Source: Mesostigma viride (taxonomy: Eukaryota > Streptophyta > Mesostigmatophyceae > Mesostigmatales > Mesostigmataceae). Taken from it: 62,000 nt of DNA. Of the stretch, positions 10,941-21,800 are shown piece after piece; the stretch's first letter is position 1, and the number at the start of each line of letters is the position of its first letter. Made by a program: the position numbers and the translations under genes. A model generated the notes under the pieces. The model searched no databases and was not told the origin of the DNA. It saw only the letters and a program-made list of their open reading frames with translations. Location of the stretch: NCBI GenBank assembly GCA_009746045.1, contig RPFO01000670.1, positions 275,042 to 337,041 on the forward strand, in the 5' to 3' direction.

Positions 10941-11396
10941 CGTCTTGGCAATTGCCAGGGGAACTCGGTGAGTGCCAGTTCAAGATGCTCGAGGGCAAGT
11001 GGGCTAGGGCGTTTGGCAATGCGCACGCAGGTGCATGCCGGACACTTGTTCTTTGTAACGTAGTACAGGCAGTGCAGACGGGCTGGACATGCAAATACTT
11101 GCTGTCCTTAGCAAGTGGCCAGCCCAAGCAAGATGCACATGCATGCAACCCATCACTGTGTGTAATGTCTTGTATCCACACTCCGTAGGTACCTGGCATG
11201 CACATGGTCTGAACTTGCAGAATTTCACTCCAACAACATGTGGCTGGCAGCAAGCATTGAGGTAACTGCAACTGTAAATCTGTAACGACTAATCTCACGC
11301 ATCCAGGAATAGTTGTCTCCATTATTGTATGGGAGGGAGGGGTAGGGTTGATAGGGATTCTACTTGGTAGGGTTGAGAGAGCACGAACGTGAAAAG
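10941..11396. other. Non-coding stretch
   Basis: No exon or RNA gene supported. The motif TAGTTGTCTC, shared with repeat family B, occurs near 11310. Confidence 0.4.
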
Positions 11397-11509
11397 ATCA
11401 AGGAGACAACCAGCGCAGGCCAGAAATCGGGAGAATCCGGTCCATGGTAGCTCGAGCCTGCCGTTATCTTTTCCGCGTTTTCGAGTCGTTCAGGATGATG
11501 AATATGAAG
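11397..11509 (+). repeat. Dispersed short retroposon-like repeat, family A
   Basis: It starts ATCAAGGAGACAACCAGCGC, passes CCATGGTAGCTCGAGCCTGC and CCGCGTTTTCGAGTCGTTCA, and ends near AATATGAAG, where family B sequence takes over. GCTCGAGCC resembles an RNA polymerase III B box (consensus GTTCGANCC), which would fit a SINE, but no convincing A box was found. Confidence 0.75.
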
Positions 11510-11597
11510 TGAGACAACTATGCCTGGACGCATGGCGATCCAACGCCGTGGAAGGACTAGGGTAGTTGTCTGATAGGAAAGACGCGAAGGCCGCGGA
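11508..11597 (-). repeat. Dispersed repeat, family B, copy 2
   Basis: GTGAGACAACTATGCCTGGA, then CGCATGGCGATCCAACGCCG and GGAAGGACTAGGGTAGT, is the reverse complement of the block at 6540-6665. It abuts family A with no spacer, so one element is probably inserted into the other. Confidence 0.75.
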
Positions 11598-11670
11598 AGC
11601 CGCGTGGCTAGCTCTAGGAAGACCTGCATGGAGGGAGCTAGACAGAGGGTAGCGAGAAATGTTGATGGGG

Positions 11671-11722
11671 AAAACACACACACACACATGCACACACACA
11701 CATACACACACACACACACGCC
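11671..11722. repeat. (CA)n microsatellite
   Basis: Interrupted ACAC tract. The flanking sequence to about 11960 is purine-rich (GGAAAAAGAAAAAGG type). Confidence 0.9.
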
Positions 11723-11988
11723 ACCAGCAGCAACAAAAACAACCAAAACTAAGAAGGAAAAGAGGGAACACATACGCACATACACGAAGGGATCAGAATA
11801 CACGAAGGGGCTAAAATAAGAAGTAAGGAGTATACATTACAGAGGGAAAAAGAAAAAGGAAAAGGAAAGAAAGAAAAAAGAAAAGATTTAACGTAAATGG
11901 TAGTCATACGAACAAAAATAAATAAAGACAAAGTAAAGAGTAATAATTATAACAAAAACCAAAATGGAATAAAGAATGCACGGAGATG

Positions 11989-12045
11989 GAATTAATTAAT
12001 TAATTAATTAGACTCGTGCTCCCGTTGGGGAGTCACGGAGCATTA
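11989..12045 (-). mobile_element. Retroelement 3'-end module (TTAA-tail family)
   Basis: (AATT)n at 11991-12010 is followed by GACTCGTGCTCCCGTTGGGG and AGTCACGGAGCATTAACC. This is the reverse complement of the module seen intact at 27449-27490 and 35250-35299, so an element on the minus strand ends here. Its body is not recognisable. Confidence 0.7.
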
Positions 12046-13328
12046 ACCCCGATGGATGGATGGGTGGGTGCAAACAGTCCTACCGGTCTAAGCTATCTAC
12101 ATCAGCCACCTACGACATCTATCTAACAGCATTACTAACTACAACATCTATCTATACAGCATCACGCTGCCCTAGGGGAGCTGTCTGGCGTGCCTCCCGC
12201 GGGTTTGCACACGCGGGCGCTTCCCCACAGGATGGAAAGCATGGAGATGGAAATTAATGTGTAGCCTTGTTTTGTTTAAGTGGTGTATCTCACATAAGTC
12301 ACGTGAACAAAATGGAACTAAGATTACGTGCACCATCTGCGAGCATAGTTGTCTCACTTCATATGCACAGCTATGATGGGTACTCTTGATACATGCTTCA
12401 CAAGGGCAATGCATGTAGTGGATCTCTACCGGAACTGGCGGGGGGGAGAATCAGGCATACAGGCAATGCGGACTTCTCCATGGGATATGCAGATGGTATG
12501 TCGCAGTATTACTATGTTCTTGGGACATCAACTACAACAATAAAAAGTACAACAATAAAACAGCCTAGCATTTGGGTGTGCACTTGGTTGTCTTGAAGAA
12601 GATGTCTTGAAAAAGTTGTATACAGAGTAAGGGCGAGAAACCCACAGATACATGGCATTATTCCAACAAAGTGAATTACATGGTCACACTCTAATGCAGC
12701 CAGCCAGTTCAGGATTGAGGTAGGCAGCACATGTGACTTTTATATGCTGGCCGTCAGGCTAGCTAGTTATTGGCGCGCAGCACCATCAGCTCAGCTGTGG
12801 CCAAGGTAATGGAAACACAGAACATCACTTGTGAACCGAATGTAGCACAGACATGGCTGTTCACATCAGCAACGTGAGAGATGCACATGATGCCTGCAAG
12901 AAAGCCATCAAGCCACCGACATGCCAACGCAAGCCAGCAAACATGCAGCAAGCACAGCAAACACCTACCACAGTGATGATATCACACCCCCAATCTGCCA
13001 ATCCCTAGATAGTAGATACCTAGCTGAGGCTGCGGGTGGGGCCTGCTCAGGTGTTCAAAGGCTAGGGTTGGATTCGGAAAATGTTGGGTGGTTACCTGCC
13101 AAAAATCGCCCCACATTCTGTACAGCACTTGAGTGCTCCGTGACCTCTCAACCGAGGCTTAGGTTCCATCAATAACTTGCGCCAGCAAGGCAAACAATCA
13201 AAGACAGCCACCAATGCAAGCAATACAGCTATGCAAATAACCCAGAAAAACAAGTAGGCACAAGTCAGCGATGCAAGCCGCTTAGTCAGTCTTAATGCAT
13301 GCAATGACCTCCTTGTGGCGACAACAAA
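12046..13328. other. Non-coding stretch, no gene recognised
   Basis: It contains small repeat fragments: GGAGATGGAAATTAATGTGTAG near 12243 resembles the distal part of family A at 52.6 kb, and TAGTTGTCTCACTTCAT lies near 12345 (family B end). Short frames have no recognisable domain. Confidence 0.45.
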
Positions 13329-13926
13329 GGGAGTCATGGCAGTCATGACAGCCATGACAGCCAAGACAGCAAGGACAGCCATGAAAGCTGAAAGCCATGA
13401 CAGCAAGGACAGCCAAGACAGCACAAGGACAGCCGCAATGGCCATGACAGCCATGACAGCCATGACAGCCATGACAGCCATGACAGCCATGACAACCATG
13501 ACAGCCATGACAGCCATGACAGCCATGACAGCAAGGACAGCCATGAAAGCTGACAGCCATGACAGCCATGACAGCCATGACAGCCATGACAGCCATGAAA
13601 GCTGAAAGCCATGACAGCCATGACAGCCATGACAGCCATGACAGCCATGACAGCCATGACAGCCATGACAGCCATGACAGCCATGACAGCCATGACAGCC
13701 ATGACAGCCATGACAGCCATGACAGCCATGACAGCCATGACAGCCATGACAGCCATGACAGCCATGACAGCCATGACAGCCATGACAGCCATGACAGCCA
13801 TGACAGCCATGACAGCCATGACAGCCATGACAGCCATGACAGCCATGACAGCCATGAAAGCTGAAAGCCATGACAGCAAGGACAGCCAAGACAGCACAAG
13901 GACAGCCGCAATGGCCATGGCGGCAA
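13329..13926. repeat. 9-bp minisatellite CATGACAGC with interspersed variants
   Basis: The core is a CATGACAGC array (about 13604-13855), flanked by AGCAAGGACAGCC and CATGAAAGCTGAAAGC variants that recur at 13375, 13535, 13600 and 13856. The outer block (AGCAAGGACAGCCAAGACAG, then CACAAGGACAGCCGCAATGG) appears at both ends (13400-13445 and 13873-13915), so the array has higher-order duplication. The unit is the reverse complement of GCTGTCATG, one base from the 10.2-kb unit. Confidence 0.95.
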
Positions 13927-13984
13927 TGACTGCCCAGGAGCGAACAGTAACATCATCAACACAAGTATGCAACCATAACCAACA

Positions 13985-14833
13985 CTAACGCGTGCTTGAT
14001 GGGCTCTCGCTCACCAACGCACCATCGGGACCTGACCCAAAGCAAGTCCGGTTTTACGCGCGCTCCTACATTCATCGACCAACGATGGACAACGCGGAAG
14101 AGTCAAGACAGCTCGCAGGAAAGAAAATAACACCAGCAACCCCGCTCGCCAGTTGTATGTTACAACTGTTGCCAGCGACCCCGCTCGCCAGTTGCATCTT
14201 ACACTTGTTTATGGCGAGCAGAGTCGCCCGTAAGTCGCCTGGATATCGGTCCGCCTGGCGACATAACAAGGCAATATCAATCTTTTAAGTGAAAATGAAT
14301 TGGCAGATGCAGCAATGCGAAGGAACAATCGATAGTAATGGCGTCACTTGATCTACTGCATTGGAACATCCTGCCACGACAAACACGGTAAAGCTCTGGA
14401 GAAAATCCACGCTACAATGCCTCATTTATTGGATTGCAGGTAACGCTACCTTGTCATACTCTTAGCAACAAGATATGGAAGCGTCAATCTGCGTTTAATA
14501 AACATCCTTGCCGCCCCCGTTAATTTCCGGAATATCCCTCCCGCTATGGCTGCCGGGGGTGCCCGCTGCACTGTAACTTTGTCAGCAGCTGTCTCTGGCA
14601 TAGGGTTTTAACAGCTTTTACCTGTACTTCCGGCATGGCTACATTACACCTTTTGTAGTACACCTACCGACGTGAGTTGAGGCTGGAGTCTGGTTTACGC
14701 TGGTTACACAGACTTCCCGTCTGGATACGCCGCAAGGGCAGTCCACGGCATTCTTGGAGTAGCTCGCAACCAGGCGCGGCGGCGATCCCCGGTCTGATTC
14801 TGGTCCGGGGGTGAGTTTTTAACTCATGAGTGA
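13985..14833. repeat. Right arm of large inverted repeat
   Basis: Reverse-complement partner of 8498-9148. Matching blocks include the GGGCTCTCGCTC start, CACCATCGGGACCTGACCC, GCCGGGGGTGCCCGCTGCAC and the GGTGAGTTTTTAACTCATGA end. An extra segment near 14080-14225, containing two CCCCGCTCGCCAGTTG repeats, is absent from the left arm. Confidence 0.85.
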
Positions 14834-15857
14834 AAAAAATAATCGCCCACGCCGCACATTGGCCGCAGAGAGTCTTTAGTGGCCGAGGGCTGGCATATAG
14901 TATTATCTCGGATGGATCCACGTCACAGTACCCTAGAGAACCATCCGTTATAATAACCACCCGTTTTTCATATGTGTAGATAAGGCTCACCCAATAGGCA
15001 GGACTGCAGGAGTGCAGGACCAGCCTATGGATCCACTACTGTACTGCATTAATAACCCTGTCGGAACTCGGAACACCGGCGCGGGAATTAATTAACTCTA
15101 CTCAAGTTACTCAACTCGAAATATCGCCTAACGCCTTTTCCCCGAAAACCCAAGCCCTTTACAGTACTGTAGTTGAGGGCGCCCATGTATACGGCGCTCG
15201 CATAAAGGTTCAGGAGCGGGCCCAGTTTTGGAGGGAAGCTCAAACAGCAGTAATCAATGTCGTGATTCGTCTGCGGTGTGTTGTAGACTTGTAGTCACTC
15301 CGGGGTCGTTGTTTGTGCATGGTGGTTTGTGCATGGTGCTTTTGCTATTTGCATAATGTAATAGCCATATACGTAAATTTAGCCTTGAAGACACAGTCGC
15401 AGGTAATAATACGTAAATATGGTATGTTGTGCATTTGTACTCGTACGCGACGATAAACCAACCCTAGGAAGGTTTGCGAAATTCTCTTCTTCAACCGTTT
15501 GAACTAGTTGAAGCTTTCTTTTTCGCGGTGGATGTGGCTATAGTCGACTCCTAGCACCGAGGTTGGTAACAAGGAAAATAAGGCTGGCCCTATGTCCTGT
15601 CATTTAACCGTTTTGCCGCGATACGCCAGCATAGGGAATCTGGCAGCCGCTCGGCCAAGATGATGACCTTTGAAGCTCTCCAGAAGTGGTAAGCCTACGT
15701 CCATATTATCATAGATGATTAGCCATGCGACACCGTGTCCATGCTCGAATTCGCCAAGTGGTGCGTTTATTCCTGGCATGGGTACCAAAGCGCTAATTGG
15801 TTTGATACGCTACGTTCCTGTGCCCATTGTCCATATGTATCTCACTCTGAAGCAGGC
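14834..15857. other. Non-coding stretch upstream of the acidic-protein gene
   Basis: No exon supported before the likely start at 15858. It contains TTAATTAA and ACTCAAGTTACTCAACTCGA near 15090, and the sequence GTGACGTGGATCC (minus strand) resembles one near 8438, so the inverted similarity may extend weakly beyond the arm. Confidence 0.4.
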
Positions 15858-18800
15858 ATGGTGTCTCCCGTCGCTAATGGAATCCGAAAGGTGCCAACCG
15901 GCCAGGCCTCGAATAGGTTGGGCACGCAAAAGCGAGCTGCGATCAATTCTGCGGCGGTGAAGGTCGCCGTACATGGCCCGAGCTGCCACGGTGCTCCCAT
16001 GCTGCAGCAAGAGCATGAGAGTCCCGTAGTGTCTGACTCTGATGAAGACTTCGAGGACCCTAAGGTACGAACAGCGTCCAAGCTAGTTAGTTGCTCCGGC
16101 TGGATCGGATGGGGAACTCCCTCTTATAAGAAACCCCATGTGAGGGCGCAGCGCAGACCTTTACAAGAAGACGGACGCACTGCATGTTGTCACTGTGTTG
16201 TAGGTAGTTGCGTCAAGGTAGCGTGTCTGTTTGTGCCTGCGTGCGTGCATCTGTCTGTGCATGCGATGCAAAGCGGTTTTGGGGATGCCAGGGCCTTCCT
16301 TTGTGCAGCAGGTTTGCTGTGAATGAGACATCCATGCGGGGCAGTTGCCAACTACATCAATGCTCCCCCAGCTGTCTGCTTGCGGTGCCTGCCACGCCGC
16401 ATACCGTCTCACACATCAACAACGACAACACTTGATTTCACAACCACTAACAACGATGCTGCCCCATCACACACCACGACCACCACCACCACTTACCCAC
16501 CCACCCACCCACCCACCCACCCACCCACCCACCCACCCACCCACCCACCCACCCACCCACCCACCCACCCACCCACCCACCCACCCACCCACCCACCCAC
16601 GCACGGGAATGCCACCAGCCGCTGCTGCTGCTACCGCGGCGCCGCACCTGCTCGCCCCGCGTGCCCTGCCCCACGCCGCGCGCCGTACACGCCCCAGCGG
16701 TGGATGCGGACACTTCGTCGCCTCATGCTCAGCCAGGGTTGCGATGGGGCGCCGTCGCCACGCCTGCTGCCGGCAACCGACCCACGTCACCGCACGCAGA
16801 GCACGCGGGTGTAGCGGGGCGGCGGGATGTGCGTGCGGGTGGGTACGGGGATGCGGATGATGTTGATGATGATGATGATGATGATGGTGGTGATGATGAT
16901 GATGAGGGCAACCATTGTGCCGGCAACGGGCGACGGGATAAAGGCAACACGACTAGGGATGGGCCCCGCACAGAACCAGGAGTGGCCACGGGTGGGGTCG
17001 CGTGCCCTTCGGATGTGCACCCACCCAAGGAGGCGAGCGGCAGGGGCGGCCCCGCTTCTTCTGGCGGCAGCAACCATGCAGCGCAAGGGGCGGGCGCCAG
17101 CATGCTGCACGACACCGGCGCACCGCCTGGATTGATGGGCCGAGCCCCAGAATCGGGCGGGGCGGGTGCGTCCCTGGCTGCTGGGGGCGTCACCAAGCCC
17201 CCCTCGCCCCACTTGGGCGGTGACGGTGGCACCTCAAATGGCAGCGGGGGCAGCACCGAGGCGCCACCACCACCCCGCGCGCCGCCACTGCCCTCATCAT
17301 CCTCCTGGCCGCCGTCACGTCCGCTGCCGTCTTCTTCAACCTCTCCGCGTGTGCCCACCACCCCGCCGTCGCCCTCGTTGCGCATTCCCACCAGTGGGGC
17401 CGTGCCGGCAGCCTCCGCTAGCCCGGCGGCCGCGGGCACAATACGGGCCCACCGTCGCATCGGCACACCCTTGGGCACAACGCCCCTGCGCCCTTCCCCC
17501 CTGACCCCTCACCCGTCGCTGCTGCCGCTGGCGGGGCGGCTGAAGGTGGTCAGCACAGGGAGCATGCGAGAGAGGATGCTGGGGGCGGCCGCACGCCCAC
17601 CGGTGCATGCACGGCCGCCCATGCTGGGGCAGGGGCAGGGGCAGGGGCAGCCGCCACAGCCCCCGGGGGCGTCGTATGAGGGGTCACCAGTGCCTGGTGA
17701 TGCGCTCCCCAATGCGGGCAGGCCGGCGTCGCCCGCTGGGTGCTCCGTGTCACCGCCCACAACCCATCAGGCAAGGGAGGAGGATGCCACACGCAGGGGG
17801 GAGGAGGATGCGATGCGGACGGGGTTGCCAGCAGCGGACCATCTACCCACCCATCATCGGGCGCCCAGCCCTGTGGCCGCAGGAACACAAGGGGTGCCAC
17901 CTCAGGGGCACACGGATGGCAGCACGGGGGGTGGTGCCATGGCCACCCTCGTGGCAGACGCTGGCACTGCCCCATCGTTGCTCACATCATCATCAATGCG
18001 CCCATCGCTGCGGGGTGACGTGGCGCGTGCGTGTGACCAGAGGCCAGCAGATCCTGCCAGCCCCCACACGGGCCATGATGCGTGGGGGCCAGAAGATGCC
18101 AGCGGTGGCGGTAGCAGAAATGCCACGACGCAAGCTGATGGCTACAGGGGCCGCGATACAACGGAACGCTTTTATTCTGGCATCCGTAATGATGCTGGCA
18201 GTGGCATGAACCATGACAGGCAGCAGCACCGTCCCCAGCCCACGGCTGCCTCGATGGCCCACGCGATGGGTACGAGTGCAGGTGACGGCAGCAGCAATAG
18301 CGACAGGAGGAGGAGTGTGACACCAGGCGAGGGTACGGGGGCCAGTACTATTGGCCACGAGGGTGCGGAGCGCTCCACTGTGCTTGGCGTTGCCAGCGGT
18401 GGCCATCACTCGCCGGAGCTCGGCGGTGTCCGCTCCAGGTTGGTGTCACCGCAGGGCCCTCACTGCGGGCCCAGGGACACCGGTCGGAGGGAGAGCATGC
18501 CTGCGGAGCTGGACGGGGCGGCTTTCGTCACGCCTCTCGGCAAGCGGCTGGCGGGCTTGCACGATCACGAAGCAGCCACGGTGCCACGTCACACGGGCAG
18601 CATGACAGCTGGCGCCCAGGGCGCAAGCATGCATGGACGAGCTCCCGTTACCACCGGCAGCAAGCCGCGCCGGCCAAAGTACGTGCTGACCGTGCTGCCG
18701 TTTGACGACAGCGACATGAATGTGGGCCGAGCGGACGCCAGTGGTAACAGCGGCGACGATGACGATGATGATGACGCCGAGCTGCTCAGCCTGTGTGTGT

Positions 18801-21800
18801 CCAGCAAGGATAAGCCCGGGGGGGGGGTTGACAAGGTAGGGGGCAGGGGGCAGCCGGGGGCTGGAGACCGCAGTCACCGTGCGGTGGATGACCCCTGGGT
18901 GTCAGGGAGGTGCGTTCGTCGCGAGGGTGGGGACGCACTCACCCATGGCACGAGTCGCGGGGGAGGGTGGATCGATGCCCCTTCCACTGCACATTCAGTC
19001 GATCACCATGGCGAACGAGGCGGGCGCGGCGCGGCAGGCAGCGGCAGCACACCACAGCTGGCGGCGACTCGCCCAGCCGTGGCCAGCAGCACCCGTGCGA
19101 TCCCGGACAAGTCACCCGCATTGCTGTTGGGCACCACTCGCCGCACCTCCGCTGACGCGAGTGGACTGCGTGGGGGGATGGTCGGTGCGACTGGCGCCGG
19201 TGCCAATGTCATCGAGGTGGACGACAGCCAGCCGGGGAGCCAAAAGGTGCCCGAGGGCAGCCAAACGGTGGCAGAAGGCGGGCACCAAGTGATTGACCTT
19301 TTGTTGTCTCAAGATGGCTCCGAGGACACGTCGCCCCGCGTGGCGCACAGGGGGCAGGGACGTGAGGGGAGCGGGGGAAGGGGCCGGGGGACGGTTTCTG
19401 CCCGTGGGGCATGTGAGCGAGATGATGCGGCAGCACGTGAGCCTCTGGCCCCGGCCAGGGATGCCAGCCTGTTGCATGGCAGGCAGGGCGGGTCCTGTGG
19501 GGACGATGCACGCCGCAGGTCGCACGGGACCACATTGTCACCGCAGGGGCTGCCAGTGTTGCCACCATTGCTGCCACTGTCCGCTGCACAGCTTCCCCCT
19601 GACCCTGGTTGGGAGGATGATCCGTGGGGGCAGGTGCCAGAGTACGGACACGACAGCGATGAGGAGGGATGGGACGCGTTTGATGCCGTCAACCGCCCCG
19701 CACCGATGGCAGGGGGGTCAACCACGCCCCACCAGGGGGATGGTCGAGAAGCCGCCAGCCGGGCACCTGGCAGGGGGTATGGGGGTACTTCCCACTTTCC
19801 CCCTCTGCTGGAGACGCCACGCCACGCGAGTGGCCAGGGAGGGGAACTGTGTTTTGATGACGCGGGTGGTGGCGGCGGGGATGTGGCGGGTGGCAGTGGC
19901 GGGGTATTACCGAGGGGTACCACGCCGCGGAAGAAGCTGCGACGGCTGAGCAGTTTTGGGGACCGTGGGGGAGATCTGGAAGCTGATGCACGGTTGGCAA
20001 GTGCGGGTGGGGCTGGCACCAGGGAGGATGCGACCCCATCACCATTGACCATCGCTGACTTGACCCGATCACACTCCAGCGTGGCACCAAGACCAGCCGC
20101 GCAGGCAGCGGGCACAGGTCTGGGGGGCAGCGGTGGCGGCAGCGATGGCAACAGCGATGGCACCGCAGGTGGAGCAGGCGCCCCAACTCCCACACTGCAG
20201 CGTGCAGCAGCAGCTGCTACTGCTGCTACTGCATCAGCGGCGCAAGGCAGCGCGAGCCATCTGGGTGTTCGCTCTGTGCTGGCGAGGGATGGCTTAGCGC
20301 TTCAGGATGATGACGGTACCGGGGACGACGACATTGAGGATTCGGGGGATGAAGGTGAGGGCTTGGCGATGAGGTCCATGAAGGCAGGGGGGGGGGGGGG
20401 AAGGGGGCTAGGGGGGGGCTGGACCCTTTGTGTGGCATACGTGGCTTGCTGGTAAGGTCCTAAAGGAGAGGGGCGCCCGCCGGCGGTAAGCATACATCCA
20501 CCGATTGGGCACGTGTCGGGACCAGGCACCGCGGCATGGAGCAGTTGAAAAGGTGTTTGGGCTCCTATCCCTTTCTCCCTGCCCTTCTTCACACAAGGGG
20601 TGTTCCTGTTTCTGGCCTACATGGGGTGCTCTATAAAGACACCATTGTGGCTGTATTTTGATATGGGGGCAGTGTTGTGTCATCTTGCTCTGGTGACGTG
20701 GGTCCTTGGCTGGCCACCCATCGGGTGCATGTCACAAGCACGCGGCCAACTCACCCTGTGGTCCAATGTGCTGTGCATGCGGGCACTGGCACGAAGATGG
20801 TCTGACCTTGCTTCCCCGTGGATGCTCCTGACACTGCGCGGGCCATCCCATCCCCCCTAATGCATTCTCTTCGGCCGCCTTCCTTGCCTTCTCATCTTCC
20901 GCGGCCTTTCTTGCCTCACATCCAGAGTGGCACCTGGCAGGCCGGAGCAAACGGCGGAAGACGTATCCTGCAGGATTGCTCTCGCGCGGCGCAGACAGCA
21001 CTCACAAGGAGCAGGCACGCACGAATCCAAGTACAAACCGAGTACCAGCTGCCTCCAAGTCCCCTTCTGCCGGTGCAGGCGCCATCGCCAAAAATTGTGA
21101 TGCGACCACCGCCCCCAGCCGCCGCGCACTGTCCACCAGCACGGTGCCGTTGGTGGGCGCCCGCATCCAAGCACAACCAGCGGGCCTGACCAGCGCGTGT
21201 GCCAGCATCAGCAAGAAGACCGGTGGCCTGCATTGGCCCTGTGACGGAGGCAGTGAGCCCGCGAGCAGCAGGGCACAGCCCGTGGCGCTGGCCGGTGCTG
21301 CCCCCCAGCGCAACACACCATCCCTGTTTACGCCAAGCCGGTCCGGCCCATTTCCTGGGGGCGCAAGTCCCGGCCCCTCGGTGCTGACATCCACCAAACG
21401 GCCAAGTGCCTTGACCGATGGGGATTTGGTGGTGCGGCCAGGGGTGTCCCATGCAGCGACACCTGGGGCCACCTCCAGGGGCGGCACCACCCCTCCGGTG
21501 GCAGACGGCGGCATACCGTTGCGGGACCGATCCAGCGGTGGAGGCTCCCGCTTGCGTCGGCTGCTGTCTAGCACCAGCGATGACGAGGACGAGGAGGGGA
21601 GGCATGCGCATGTGGGCGCGGGCGCAGGACATGAGGAGGACGCGGCCCCATGGGATGGCGCCGGTGGAGACGCTGGTCTCAGCCGCGCTCGCCGCTTCTC
21701 CTGGCAAACCAACGCGTGCGAGGACGGCCTCTCCCACAGACACCACCGCACCGGCGAGCGTGGTAAGGGGAAGGGTGTGTCCGGTGCGCGCGATAAGGAT

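Noticed and set aside
9909-11322. Long open frames of 260-377 codons on both strands (repeats of VAV, WLS, CRG, TAT, DSH)
   Set aside because: They are translations of the stop-free 9-bp minisatellite; every frame is open, so openness carries no information.
13092-13988. Long open frames in both strands around 13.1-14.0 kb
   Set aside because: Same reason: a 9-bp array without stops in any frame.
16729-20195. Long minus-strand frames opposite the acidic-protein gene
   Set aside because: Typical antisense shadows of a GC-rich coding stretch. The plus frame is much longer, connects in phase with flanking exons and has coherent acidic composition.
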